Source of the DNA: Cellulomonas persica
Lineage (GTDB): Bacteria > Actinomycetota > Actinomycetes > Actinomycetales > Cellulomonadaceae
DNA: 43,060 nucleotides
Direction of reading: 5' to 3'
NCBI RefSeq assembly: GCF_007989825.1
Contig: NZ_BJUA01000019.1
Location: 1-43,060 of the forward strand
Shown: piece after piece, positions 29,405 through 37,909 of the stretch
Numbering within the stretch: the first letter of the stretch is position 1
Layout of the letters: every line of letters begins with the position of its first letter
Program-made: the position numbers and the translations under genes
Notes under the pieces: model-generated
Database searches by the model: none
Seen by the model: the letters and a program-made list of their open reading frames with translations, nothing else
Told to the model about the DNA's origin: nothing

Positions 29405-30370
29405 TCAGGTGGCCAGGCGACCGTCCTCGTCGTCCGTCGGGACGGTGGCCTCGTCGGCCTCCGCGCCCTGCGGGACGTCCTGGTGCTGGTCCTCCTGCTG
29501 CTCGGGGGGTACCTGCAGGCCGTCCAGCGTCACGGTCGACTCACGTCCGGGATGGCGACGGCCGACCACGATGAACGCTACCAGCGCTCCGAGGCCCACC
29601 AGGATCGACGTCCAGACGTTGAGTCGCAGCCCGAGGAAACCGTGCGCCGGGTCGATGCGCAGCGCCTCGATCCACAGCCGTCCCGAGGTGTACACGACGA
29701 CGTAGAGCCAGAACACCCGGCCGTGCCCGAGCCGGAACCTGCGGTCCGCCCAGATCAGGAGCGCGGCACCCAGCAGGTTCCACACCATCTCGTACAGGAA
29801 AGTCGGGTGGAACAGCGTGCCCGCGGTGTGACCGGCCGCCTCCGCCACCGCGTCGTCGACGCGCAGGCCCCACGGCAGCGTCGTCGGGCCGCCGAACAGC
29901 TCCTGGTTGAACCAGTTGCCGAGGCGACCGATCGCCTGCGCGACGAGCAGACCGGGTGCGAGCGCGTCCGCGAACACGGTCAGACGCACGCCGAGCCGGC
30001 GGCAGCCGATCCACGCGCCCACGGCGCCGAGCGCGACCGCGCCCCAGATGCCGAGGCCGCCCTCCCAGATCGCGAAGGCCCGCCACGGGTCGCCGCCCTT
30101 GCCGAAGTACGCGTCGGGCGACGTGATCAGGTGGTAGATGCGGCCGCCGAGGATGCCGAACGGCACCGCCCAGAACGCGATCTCGACGACCTGGTCGGGG
30201 TCGCCGCCGCGCTCCGCCCAGCGCCGTTGCGTCATGAGCACGGCCGCGACGATGCCGATGAGGATCGCGATCGCGTACGCGCGCACGGGGAACGGTCCGA
30301 GGTACCACACACCCTGGGACGGGCTGGGGATCGCGGCCCGTACGCCCTCCGTCAGGGCCGTGAGAGTCAC
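29405..30370 (-). CDS. lgt: Prolipoprotein diacylglyceryl transferase
   Basis: Lgt transfers diacylglycerol from phosphatidylglycerol to the lipobox Cys of prolipoproteins, in the membrane. The 321-residue product has about seven helices and the family signature AIGRLGNWFNQELFGGPT (about residues 135-152), plus the N-terminal YLGPFPVRAYA and HPTFLYEMVWN blocks. The last 45 residues are acidic and Gln-rich, a common cytoplasmic tail in actinobacteria. GTG at 30370 overlaps the trpA stop by four bases (GTGA). Confidence 0.96.
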   Translation of the reverse strand: MTLTALTEGVRAAIPSPSQGVWYLGPFPVRAYAIAILIGIVAAVLMTQRRWAERGGDPDQVVEIAFWAVPFGILGGRIYHLITSPDAYFGKGGDPWRAFAIWEGGLGIWGAVALGAVGAWIGCRRLGVRLTVFADALAPGLLVAQAIGRLGNWFNQELFGGPTTLPWGLRVDDAVAEAAGHTAGTLFHPTFLYEMVWNLLGAALLIWADRRFRLGHGRVFWLYVVVYTSGRLWIEALRIDPAHGFLGLRLNVWTSILVGLGALVAFIVVGRRHPGRESTVTLDGLQVPPEQQEDQHQDVPQGAEADEATVPTDDEDGRLAT

Positions 30371-31251
30371 CGACCCGCTCCGCCGGAGGCCGGGCGGTCG
30401 GCTGCGCGGACGCCGGCGGCGAGCTCGGAGGTGAGCTGCGCGAGCCGGTCGATGCCGGTCGCCTCGTCGGGTGCGTCCACGAGCGTGCGCACCAGCGCCG
30501 AGCCCACGATCACACCGTCGGCGTAGCTCGCGACCTGCGTGGCCTGCGCGGGGGTCGACACGCCGACACCGACGCACACGTGCGCCGCCCCGGCCGCTCG
30601 CGTGTCCGCCACGAGTGCCTGCGCGCGGGAGCCGACCGTGGCCCGCTCCCCCGTGACGCCCATCGTCGACGCCGCGTAGACGAAACCCCGCGACGCAGCG
30701 ACCGTGCTCGCGAGCCTCTCGGGCGTCGAGCTCGGCGCGACGAGGAAGACACGGTCCAGCCCGTGCGCGTCCGACGCGGCGATCCACTCCGCGGCCTCGT
30801 CCGGGATCAGGTCGGGCGTGATCAGCCCGGCTCCGCCCGCCGCCGCGAGGTCGCGCGCGTAGGCCTCGACGCCGTAGCGCAGCACGAGGTTCCAGTACGT
30901 CATGACGAGGACCGGCGCACCGCGACCGGCGACCTGCTCGACGACCGCGAGCGTGTCGCGCACGCGCGTGCCGCCCCGCAGCGCGTGGTCGACCGCGCGC
31001 TGGATGATCGGGCCGTCCATGACCGGGTCGGTGTACGGCATGCCGAGCTCGACCACGTCCGCACCCGCGTCGACGAGCGCGCGCACCGCGTCGACCGAGC
31101 CGGGCACGCTCGGGTAGCCGACCGGCAGGTAGCCGACGAGCGCCGAGCGTCCCTCGGCCGCGAACCGGTCGAGGAGGGGGCCGGTCGTCGCAGGGCTCGC
31201 GGACGGGTCCGCCGCGCCCGTCGTCTGGCTCGTGGCCTCCACCGCGCTCAC
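30367..31251 (-). CDS. trpA: Tryptophan synthase alpha subunit
   Basis: TrpA cleaves indole-3-glycerol phosphate to indole and glyceraldehyde-3-phosphate and passes indole to TrpB. The 294-residue product has [20 protein letters not shown], which includes the catalytic Glu and Asp region, then the [12 protein letters not shown] loop, [12 protein letters not shown] and [11 protein letters not shown] phosphate site. The first 25 residues are a polar extension. GTG at 31251 overlaps trpB by four bases. Confidence 0.96.
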   Translation of the reverse strand: MSAVEATSQTTGAADPSASPATTGPLLDRFAAEGRSALVGYLPVGYPSVPGSVDAVRALVDAGADVVELGMPYTDPVMDGPIIQRAVDHALRGGTRVRDTLAVVEQVAGRGAPVLVMTYWNLVLRYGVEAYARDLAAAGGAGLITPDLIPDEAAEWIAASDAHGLDRVFLVAPSSTPERLASTVAASRGFVYAASTMGVTGERATVGSRAQALVADTRAAGAAHVCVGVGVSTPAQATQVASYADGVIVGSALVRTLVDAPDEATGIDRLAQLTSELAAGVRAADRPASGGAGR

Positions 31252-32531
31252 CGATCTCCCTCGCCGTCGTCGTCACCCAGCAGGCCGAACCACCGCGCGG
31301 CTGTGGCCACGTCCTTGTCGCCGCGGCCCGACAGGTTCACCAGGACCACCGGCTCGTTCGACCACTGCGCCGCCTGGGCACCGATCTGGATCGCGCCCGC
31401 CAGCGCGTGCGCCGACTCGATCGCGGGGATGATCCCCTCGCTGCGGCACAGCAGCCGGAAGGCGTCCATCGCCTCGTCGTCGGACACGGGCAGGTACGTG
31501 GCGCGCCCGATGTCGTGCAGCCACGAGTGCTCGGGACCGACGCTCGGGTAGTCGAGGCCCGCGGAGACCGAGTGGCTCGGGATCGTCTGCCCGTCCTCGT
31601 CCTGCAGCAGGTACGACCGCGCGCCGTGCAGCACGCCGGGCGCCCCGCCCTGGAAGCGCGCCGCGTGGTCGCCGTGCCCGAGGCCGCGACCGCCCGCCTC
31701 GAAGCCGAACAGCCGGACGTCCTCGTCGTCGAGGAACGCGTTGAAGATGCCCATCGCGTTGGACCCACCGCCCACGCACGCGGCCACCGCGTCGGGCAGG
31801 CGCCCGATCTCGGCGAGCAGCTGGGCGCGCGCCTCCTCGCCGATGACCTTGTGGAAGTCACGCACCATCTCGGGGAACGGGTGCGGACCCGTCACCGTGC
31901 CGAGCAGGTAGTGCGTCGTCTCGACGTTCGCGACCCAGTCGCGGAGGGCCTCGTTGATGGCGTCCTTGAGCGTGCGGGTGCCGATCGTCACGGGGACGAC
32001 CTCGGCACCGAGCAGGCGCATGCGCGCGACGTTGAGCGCCTGCCGCTGCGTGTCCTCCTCGCCCATGTAGACCGTGCACTCGAGCCCGAGCAGTGCCGCG
32101 GCGGTCGCGGTCGCCACGCCGTGCTGGCCCGCACCCGTCTCGGCGATCACGCGCGTCTTGCCCAGACGCTTCACGAGCAGCGCCTGGCCGAGGACGTTGT
32201 TGATCTTGTGCGAGCCCGTGTGGTTGAGGTCCTCGCGCTTGAGGAACACGCGCACGCCCTCGCCGACGTGCGCCGCGAACCGCGGCACCTCCGTCAGCGG
32301 GCTCGGGCGGCCCGTGTAGGTGCGGTGCAGGCGCGCGAGCTCGGCACCGAACGCCGGGTCCGCCAACGCCTTGTGGTAGGCCGTGTCGAGCTCGTCGAGC
32401 GCCGCGATGAGGGCCTCGGGGACGAACCGTCCGCCGAACTCGCCCCAGTACGGGCCGACGTGCGTCGCGAGCGAGCCGAGCCGCGGCTCCTGACCGGGCA
32501 CGAGCGGGCGACCGCCCACGTCCGCCGTCAC
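31248..32531 (-). CDS. trpB: Tryptophan synthase beta subunit
   Basis: TrpB condenses indole with serine using PLP. The 427-residue protein shows [14 protein letters not shown], the PLP lysine in [23 protein letters not shown], the phosphate loop GGGSNAMG and [17 protein letters not shown]. It is a TrpB1-type partner for the adjacent TrpA. GTG at 32531 overlaps the trpC stop by four bases (GTGA). Confidence 0.97.
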   Translation of the reverse strand: MTADVGGRPLVPGQEPRLGSLATHVGPYWGEFGGRFVPEALIAALDELDTAYHKALADPAFGAELARLHRTYTGRPSPLTEVPRFAAHVGEGVRVFLKREDLNHTGSHKINNVLGQALLVKRLGKTRVIAETGAGQHGVATATAAALLGLECTVYMGEEDTQRQALNVARMRLLGAEVVPVTIGTRTLKDAINEALRDWVANVETTHYLLGTVTGPHPFPEMVRDFHKVIGEEARAQLLAEIGRLPDAVAACVGGGSNAMGIFNAFLDDEDVRLFGFEAGGRGLGHGDHAARFQGGAPGVLHGARSYLLQDEDGQTIPSHSVSAGLDYPSVGPEHSWLHDIGRATYLPVSDDEAMDAFRLLCRSEGIIPAIESAHALAGAIQIGAQAAQWSNEPVVLVNLSGRGDKDVATAARWFGLLGDDDGEGDR

Positions 32532-33340
32532 TGGCGCACCGCGCGCAGCGACGGGTGCGCACCCGCGGCGACGAGGTCGGCCACGGAGCGACGCGGCGCG
32601 TCGTCGGTCACGAGCGCCTCCCCGACGAGGACCGCGTCCGCGCCCGCCCGGGCGTAGTCCATGACGTCGTGCGGCCCGCGCACGCCCGACTCCGCGATCT
32701 TGACGACGTCCGACGGGATCGACGGCGCGACCCGTGCGAACGTGCCCCGGTCGACCTCGAGCGAGCGCAGGTCACGCGCGTTCACCCCGATGACGCGCGC
32801 GCCGGCGTCGACCGCCCGCGCGACCTCGTCCTCGTCGTGCACCTCGACCAGCGCGGTCATGCCGAGCGAGTGCACGCGCTCGACCAGGGACTCGAGCACG
32901 GTCTGCTCGAGCGCCGCGACGATGAGCAGGCACAGGTCGGCGCCGTGCGCCCGTGCCTCCCAGACCTGGTACGGCGTGACGATGAAGTCCTTGCGCAGCA
33001 CCGGGATGTCGACGCGGGCCCGCACGGCGTCCAGGTCGGCGAGCGAGCCGTTGAACCGCCGGGCCTCGGTGAGGACCGAGATCGCGGCGGCGCCGCCGGT
33101 CTCGTACTCCGCGGCCAGCGCGGCCGGGTCGGAGATCGCCGCGAGCTCGCCCTTCGACGGGCTGGAGCGCTTGACCTCCGCGATCACGGTGACGGCGTCC
33201 TCGACGCGCAGGCGCGCGATGGCGTCGATCGCGGACTCGCGGCGCGCCGCGAGCTCCTTGACCTGCGCCAACGGCGTGAGCGCCTCTCGGGCGGCCAGGT
33301 CCTCCCGGACTCCGGCGACGATCTCGTCGAGCACGCTCAT
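32528..33340 (-). CDS. trpC: Indole-3-glycerol phosphate synthase
   Basis: TrpC makes indole-3-glycerol phosphate from CdRP. The 270-residue TIM barrel shows [26 protein letters not shown] with the catalytic Lys, [14 protein letters not shown] and [10 protein letters not shown]. It is not fused to TrpF. ATG at 33340 follows GAGGGGTGAGG. It is first in the trpC-trpB-trpA-lgt operon. The 231 bases upstream (33341-33571) hold no gene; a possible -10 TACGAT lies at about 33412-33417 on the minus strand, with no good -35, and no tandem Trp codons of a leader peptide were found. Confidence 0.96.
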   Translation of the reverse strand: MSVLDEIVAGVREDLAAREALTPLAQVKELAARRESAIDAIARLRVEDAVTVIAEVKRSSPSKGELAAISDPAALAAEYETGGAAAISVLTEARRFNGSLADLDAVRARVDIPVLRKDFIVTPYQVWEARAHGADLCLLIVAALEQTVLESLVERVHSLGMTALVEVHDEDEVARAVDAGARVIGVNARDLRSLEVDRGTFARVAPSIPSDVVKIAESGVRGPHDVMDYARAGADAVLVGEALVTDDAPRRSVADLVAAGAHPSLRAVRQ

Positions 33341-33571
33341 GGCTGCCTCACCCCTCGTTACGACCCCCGGAACCTCCGGCCGTGCGGCATGTGCGAGGTT
33401 CGCTCCCGGCCATCGTAGAGGGGTCCGAGAGTGACCCCGACCACGGCCCGCCTGGTGGACCGGCGCCGGCGCGGGCGGGACGCCGGATGCGGCGACCGCC
33501 CGGAGCGGCGCCGAACGGGCGTCGTGCAGGTCACCCGGCGATGACGGGCGGCCGAGCCGTCAGCGACCGGT

Positions 33572-34045
33572 TCAGGGGGCCAGCCAGGGCGCGAGCGCGG
33601 GCACGTTGCGTGCGACCCAGTAGGCCAGGATCACCACGAGCAGCGTCCAGATGCTCCACGCCGGCAGGACGAGCCGCCGCGGCCGGCCGGTGACGCCGCG
33701 GCGGAGCCACGCGACCCAGGCCGCGACGAGCACGGGCAGGGTGAGCACGAGAGCCGGGTTCATGGCCCAGGCGCCGGCGAGGTCCAGGTGGGCCAGGTCG
33801 TGCACCGCGCGCAACGACCCGCAGCCCGGGCAGTACAGCCCGGTCAGCGTGAGGAACGGGCACGTCGGGTAGTGGCCCGGCTGGTGCGGGTCGACCGCAG
33901 CGAGCACGGCCACGCCCACCACTGCGGCAGCGGCGACGGCCACCGCCGCACGCACGCCCGCCCGGTCGGGCGCCGGTGCCGAGCGCGCCACCGAGGACCG
34001 CAGGGTCTGGGCGACCGTGCGGTCCTCGGCACCGCTCGTCGTCAC
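33572..34045 (-). CDS. DUF2752 membrane protein (copy 1)
   Basis: The 157-residue product has three predicted membrane segments and the DUF2752 signature: HYPTCPFLTLTGLYCPGCGS, then LRAVHDLAHLDLAGAWAMNP (about residues 62-100), with a CPxxxxxxxxCPGCG cysteine set that might bind metal. The family has no known function. GTG at 34045 overlaps the stop of the CD225-like gene by four bases (GTGA), so the two are coupled. A close paralog is at 35359-35778. Confidence 0.85.
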   Translation of the reverse strand: MTTSGAEDRTVAQTLRSSVARSAPAPDRAGVRAAVAVAAAAVVGVAVLAAVDPHQPGHYPTCPFLTLTGLYCPGCGSLRAVHDLAHLDLAGAWAMNPALVLTLPVLVAAWVAWLRRGVTGRPRRLVLPAWSIWTLLVVILAYWVARNVPALAPWLAP

Positions 34046-34527
34046 ATGCTGCTCGAGTCGCTCGACAGGATCCCGCCGACCACGAGGGCGACGTACGCGA
34101 GGATGCCGACCGCGCCCGCGACCGCGCTCCAGATCGCGAACTGCTTGGCCTTGCGCGACGCGTCGTACGCACCGGCGGCGTCGCCGGCGTACCACTTGCT
34201 GTTGACCTGGGCGGCGAACACGATCGACGGCACCCCGAGCGGGAGGCAGCACAGCACGGTCGTCAGGATCGCCCACACGAGGTAGTTGGGCGGCGGCGGG
34301 GCGCCGTAGCCGGCGCCGCCCGCGGGCGGCGGAGCGGTCGGGTACCCAGGAGCCTGCGCGCCGTACGGGGTCGACGGGTACGACGGCGTGGACCCGTAGG
34401 CCGGCGGGGTGCCGTACGGCGGCTGCTGCCCGCCGTCGGGCTGCTGTCCACCGGGCTGCCCGCCGTAGGGCTGCCCGCCGTTCGGCTGCTCGCCGGACGG
34501 GTTGTAGGGGTCATAAGGCGTGGACAT
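34042..34527 (-). CDS. CD225/dispanin-like small membrane protein
   Basis: The 161-residue product has an 85-residue N-terminal tail rich in Pro, Gly, Gln and Tyr (GGQPYGGQ, PYGTPPAYGSTP), followed by a CD225-type double-helix region: YLVWAILTTVLCCLPLGVPS, VFAAQVNSKWYAGDAAGAYD, ASRKAKQFAIWS, then a second helix. Membrane-proximal Cys pairs are typical of this family, whose eukaryotic members include IFITM proteins; bacterial functions are unknown. ATG at 34527. Confidence 0.85.
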   Translation of the reverse strand: MSTPYDPYNPSGEQPNGGQPYGGQPGGQQPDGGQQPPYGTPPAYGSTPSYPSTPYGAQAPGYPTAPPPAGGAGYGAPPPPNYLVWAILTTVLCCLPLGVPSIVFAAQVNSKWYAGDAAGAYDASRKAKQFAIWSAVAGAVGILAYVALVVGGILSSDSSSM

Positions 34528-34573
34528 GCGGCGCTCCAGGGGTCGGACGGTCGGTGGGGTGCTGCTGATCACT

Positions 34574-34602
34574 GCTATCGGTCGTTCCCGCCCTGCGGAC
34601 AA
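34574..34602 (-). promoter_or_regulatory. Possible housekeeping promoter of the CD225-DUF2752 pair
   Basis: On the minus strand: TTGTCC (34597-34602), 17 bases, GATAGC (34574-34579), about 45 bases before the ATG at 34527. The -35 agrees with TTGACA at four of six positions and the -10 with TATAAT at three. Confidence 0.4.
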
Positions 34603-34740
34603 GTCCGGGGACCGACGAGCTGGGCGCGTGGCCCGTCACGCGGCGCAGGAGCCGGTGCCGGTCCTCGGCGCGGCCGGGCGGGCGCCGCCGACTGTCCCAC
34701 GAGCGGCCCGGGACGTCGAGCCGCCGCTCCGAACACGAGC

Positions 34741-35250
34741 TCAGGACGTCTGCCAGACTGAGAGCGTCGCGACGAGGACGATCAGCACGCCGAGGCCGGA
34801 CAGGACCGTGCCGATCCAGCCCGTGATGATGCCGCCCGTCGCCAGGCTCTCGTTGTTCGCCTCGCCGGCCGCCGCGGCGCGCTTGGCCTTGTTGCCGACG
34901 ACGATCGCGGGGATGCCCGAGAAGAGGCCGCAGAGCACGAGGCTCGCGATCCCGAGGACCAGCGACCACACGGCGAGCCCGTTCTTGGGCAGGTCTGCCG
35001 CGTACCCGTACGCGGGCGCCTGGCCGTACGGCGGCTGCCCGTACGGCGCCTGGCCGTAGGCCGCAGGCTGACCGTAGGCCGGAGGCCGGTCGTGTGCCGG
35101 CGGCCCACCGTAGGCGGGTACCGAGGCGGCGGCCTGACCGTTCGCGGGAGCACCGGGCGCCGAGGCGTCGGCCGGCGGCGGCGCGTACGGCGACGAGCTC
35201 GCCGGGTCGCTCGGCTGCAGCGGGTCCGAGGGCTGGTCGGGCGTGCTCAT
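34741..35250 (-). CDS. DUF4190-like membrane protein (copy 1)
   Basis: The 169-residue product has a Pro/Ala/Tyr-rich tail (residues 1-85; AYGQAPYGQPPYGQAPAYGY) and two membrane helices in a DUF4190-like block: GLAVWSLVLGIASLVLCGLF, then GIPAIVVGNKAKRAA, then ATGGIITGWIGTVLSGLGVL. The function of the family is not known. ATG at 35250. It stands alone between the two other pairs of the island, with 108 bases to the second DUF2752 gene and 213 to the CD225 gene. Confidence 0.82.
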   Translation of the reverse strand: MSTPDQPSDPLQPSDPASSSPYAPPPADASAPGAPANGQAAASVPAYGGPPAHDRPPAYGQPAAYGQAPYGQPPYGQAPAYGYAADLPKNGLAVWSLVLGIASLVLCGLFSGIPAIVVGNKAKRAAAAGEANNESLATGGIITGWIGTVLSGLGVLIVLVATLSVWQTS

Positions 35251-35358
35251 CAGGTCTGCTCCCGTCGCGTCGCGTCGTCGTCGGGACTCACTCTGCCAGG
35301 AGTCACGCGCTGCGCGGAGCAGGCCGGGCCGGTGCGGGGCCGGACGGACGGCGGTCCG

Positions 35359-35778
35359 TCAGGGGGCCAGGGCCGAGAAGCCCGGCAGGTTGCGCACGAC
35401 GCCGAACACGACGATCGCGACGAGCAGTGCCCAGGCGGACCACGCCGGGAGCGTCGGGGCGCTGCGACCGCGCGCCGCGCGGACCACCCACCAGACCCAC
35501 AGGCCCACGACCACCGGGACGAGCGAGACCCACAGCGGGTTCATCGCCCAGGCCGCGGCGAGGTCGCCGTGCGCGAGGTCGTGCGTTGCGCGCAGCCCGC
35601 CGCACGCCGGGCACGCCAGCCCGGTCGCCGCGTAGAGCGGGCAGAACCCGTAGCTCCCCGACCGGTGCGGGTCCCGCACCGCGAGCACGAGCGTCGCCGC
35701 ACCCACGATCCCGGCGGTCAGCAGCGGCCCGCGCCACACCCGCGCGGCGGGAACCGCGCGGTGCTCGACGGTGCTCAT
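35359..35778 (-). CDS. DUF2752 membrane protein (copy 2)
   Basis: The 139-residue product repeats the DUF2752 pattern: YGFCPLYAATGLACPACGG, then LRATHDLAHGDLAAAWAMNP, and a long hydrophobic C-terminal part ending VVRNLPGFSALAP, which parallels the WVARNVPALAPWLAP end of copy 1. The cysteine set CP-N8-CPACG is kept. It follows the large DUF4190-like gene by 32 bases and is likely co-transcribed with it. Confidence 0.87.
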   Translation of the reverse strand: MSTVEHRAVPAARVWRGPLLTAGIVGAATLVLAVRDPHRSGSYGFCPLYAATGLACPACGGLRATHDLAHGDLAAAWAMNPLWVSLVPVVVGLWVWWVVRAARGRSAPTLPAWSAWALLVAIVVFGVVRNLPGFSALAP

Positions 35779-35810
35779 CGCTGGTCCACCCTGCTGCGCC
35801 CGTCGTCCGC

Positions 35811-36701
35811 TCAGAACCCGCTCGAGCTCATCGAGCCGATGCCGCGGGCGACGAAGGAGAGCACCGTGAGGCCGACCGCCACCCACCCGAGCACGACGCC
35901 CGCCTTGGCCTGGCCGGCGTTGACCACCAGCCCGCGCGCAGCGGCGGACGTCGCGCGGCCGCCCAGGACGATCGCGGCGATCGCAGCGGCGAGGCCGACG
36001 ACGGGGCACGCGCACGCGAGCACGACGCCGAGGATGCCGAGCACGAGGGCCCAGGTCGCGTACGAGGCCCCGGTCGCCGGCCCGTACGGGCGCCGGGGCG
36101 CTCCGTACGCCGGAGGTCCGTACGCGGGAGGTCCGTACGCAGGAGGTCCGTAGGCCTCGGAGCCGTACGCGGGGGCACCGTACGGTGAGCCAGGCTGCGG
36201 CGGCTCACCGGCGCCGGGCGCGCCGTCACCGGGCGTCCCGTACGCAGGAGCACCGTTCGCCGGACCGTCCTCGGTCGCCGGCGTGCCGTACGTCGGAGGC
36301 GTGCCGTACGCGGGAGGCGTGCCGTAGACCGGCGGGGTGCCGTACTCGGGAACCGGCGCCTCGCCTCCGGCGGGCGCCGAACCACGGGTCTGAGAAGGCG
36401 CGGGGTCCGGGTCGCCGTCGCCGCCGGGCTCGGAGTCGTCGTCCGACGCGCCGCCCGAGGACGGCGTCCCGAACGTCGCGGGCGCCTGGTAGACCGACGG
36501 TGCGGTGTAGCCCGGGGGCGGCTCGTACGCCGGCGGCGGCTCGTACGCGGGTGGGCCGGGGCGCGCCGCTTCCGTCGGGCTCGCGTCCGGGCTCGAGAGC
36601 GCCTCGTCGTCCGGTGCGGACGCACCGGGCACCGAGGGGTCGAGCGGTTCCGACGGCTCGTGCGGCTCGTCGGGGGCGGGCGGCTGCGCAGGAGTGCTCA
36701 T
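35811..36701 (-). CDS. DUF4190-like membrane protein with a long Pro/Tyr-rich repeat tail
   Basis: The 296-residue product has a 215-residue low-complexity N-terminal part: acidic and Pro-rich first, then YEPPPAYEPPPGY, YGTPPxYGTPPxYGTPP and YGPPAYGPPAYGPPAYG repeats. Two helices follow: YATWALVLGILGVVLACACP and AGVVLGWVAVGLTVLSFVA, with the small linker VLGGRATSAAARG, as in DUF4190 proteins. Such tails are often sites of Tyr or Thr phosphorylation in actinobacteria, but that is not shown here. ATG at 36701 follows GAGGACAC. Confidence 0.82.
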   Translation of the reverse strand: MSTPAQPPAPDEPHEPSEPLDPSVPGASAPDDEALSSPDASPTEAARPGPPAYEPPPAYEPPPGYTAPSVYQAPATFGTPSSGGASDDDSEPGGDGDPDPAPSQTRGSAPAGGEAPVPEYGTPPVYGTPPAYGTPPTYGTPATEDGPANGAPAYGTPGDGAPGAGEPPQPGSPYGAPAYGSEAYGPPAYGPPAYGPPAYGAPRRPYGPATGASYATWALVLGILGVVLACACPVVGLAAAIAAIVLGGRATSAAARGLVVNAGQAKAGVVLGWVAVGLTVLSFVARGIGSMSSSGF

Positions 36702-36811
36702 GTGTCCTCTTCGTCGCAGAACGTGAAGCGCCGACGCCGGCGTGCGGCGTGCGCACGGGCCTGCCGGCCGCGCCGCGGTGAGCTCAGCGGGCGCGACCCG
36801 CCGGCCGCGGC

Positions 36812-37114
36812 TCAGTGACCGCCGTGCGCCTGCTTCGCGAGGGTCGCGGCGCCACCCTGGCCGTAGCCGAGGACCTGCAGCACCTTGCCCACCACCAGAC
36901 CGACCACGCAGACGCCGAGCCCGGCCCAGAACAGCCAGACCTGCGCGAAGACCATCGCGAGCGCAGCGATCAGGGCACCCGCGACGACGGTCCACGTCGT
37001 CGTCCACGCGGCCACCGTGTGCCCGTGGTTCGTCGGCGGCGCGCTGGGCGGCAGGTGCACCGCTTCCGTCACGGTGGGGTTCTGTGCGCGGTGCGCCAGC
37101 GTGTTGTCGGCCAT
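36812..37114 (-). CDS. HGxxPAAW-type small membrane protein (DUF6704)
   Basis: The 100-residue product has NHGHTVAAWTTTWTVV (the HGxxPAAW-like motif, with Val in place of Pro), two membrane helices and a Gly/His-rich end. It is a short actinobacterial protein often found beside trpE and trpC. ATG at 37114 follows GGAGAAGG. Function unknown. It ends 110 bases before the DUF4190-like gene; that gap has no gene. Confidence 0.82.
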   Translation of the reverse strand: MADNTLAHRAQNPTVTEAVHLPPSAPPTNHGHTVAAWTTTWTVVAGALIAALAMVFAQVWLFWAGLGVCVVGLVVGKVLQVLGYGQGGAATLAKQAHGGH

Positions 37115-37205
37115 GGTCGACCCTTCTCCAGTGGTTCTTCGCTCACCCTAGCGTGCAGGTCGTCGCGCCACGTGGCACGTCCGCTGCGACGGTGGACACA
37201 CGTGC

Positions 37206-37224
37206 GCGGGCGCTCAGCGCCCGC
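37206..37224 (-). terminator. Hairpin spanning the stop codon of the Trp-associated membrane gene
   Basis: GCGGGCGC-TCA-GCGCCCGC is a perfect 8-bp stem whose three loop bases are the stop codon (TGA on the transcript). It could end the hisI-trpE transcript before the HGxxPAAW gene. Confidence 0.5.
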
Positions 37225-37909
37225 CCGAGGCCGGGTCGTCGGCCTCGCTCGGGTCGTCGCCCCGGGACAGCGCGTCCCACTGGTCACGCTCGTCGACGGG
37301 CTCGTCGCGCGTGCCGGTGCGCGGCCCTGCGGTCGCTCCGGCGGCGGCTCCGTGCGCGTGGCGCTCCGGACGGGCGTGCCGGTCGCGCCGCTCGGTGGCG
37401 GACCATCCGCCCGACGCCCGCGCGAGCCACACCGCGAGGAGCACGTCGAGGAGCCCGACCCCGAGGGCGACCCAGGGCCAGGCCGCGACGACGACGTCAC
37501 CGACGACACGCTCGATCCCGATCTGGTCCGCGACCGCTGGCGCCATCGCGGCAGCCGGATCCCGCAGCACGCCGACGGCTCCGCCCACGACGAGCAGCCC
37601 CGCCAGCGCCACGGTGGCGACCACGACCCAGCGACCGATCCGCCCGACGAGCGCGACCGCACCGGTCGCGGCCAGCAGGACGAGGGCCGCCGCGACGAGA
37701 GTCGGCGCCGCCGCGGCTCCGGAGACCCGGATGGTCTCGGCCGCGCCGAGCACGGACTCGGTCGTCGCCGTGAGCCACGTCGGCACCGCGCTCAGGCCCG
37801 TGAGCGCGGCGGCGAGCAGCAGGGCACCCGCGGCGCGGCCGCGACCGGCACGCCCGGCGGACGGCGCCGGCACCGGTGCGACGGACGAGCCGTCGTCGGA
37901 CGCCGTCAT
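37214..37909 (-). CDS. Trp biosynthesis-associated membrane protein (TIGR02234-like)
   Basis: The 231-residue product has four predicted membrane helices, an LSAVPTWLTAT segment after the first helix, a pair of central helices around VGRIGRWVVVATVALAGL, and a charged C-terminal tail rich in Arg, His and Asp. Family members sit next to trpE in actinobacteria; a role in tryptophan metabolism or transport is inferred from this neighbourhood only. ATG at 37909 overlaps the trpE stop by four bases (ATGA). Confidence 0.82.
   Translation of the reverse strand: MTASDDGSSVAPVPAPSAGRAGRGRAAGALLLAAALTGLSAVPTWLTATTESVLGAAETIRVSGAAAAPTLVAAALVLLAATGAVALVGRIGRWVVVATVALAGLLVVGGAVGVLRDPAAAMAPAVADQIGIERVVGDVVVAAWPWVALGVGLLDVLLAVWLARASGGWSATERRDRHARPERHAHGAAAGATAGPRTGTRDEPVDERDQWDALSRGDDPSEADDPASGGR

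Noticed and set aside
33341..33571. A possible Trp leader-peptide attenuator upstream of trpC
   Set aside because: A 21-codon frame ([10 protein letters not shown]...) ends just before trpC, but it has no Trp codon and no ribosome site, and no terminator/antiterminator pair was seen.
34560..34610. A sigma-28-like ACCGATAG octamer (34575-34582, minus strand) upstream of the CD225-like gene
   Set aside because: The bases 15 upstream read TTGTCC rather than CTCAAG, so it fits a housekeeping promoter better than the pilus regulon.
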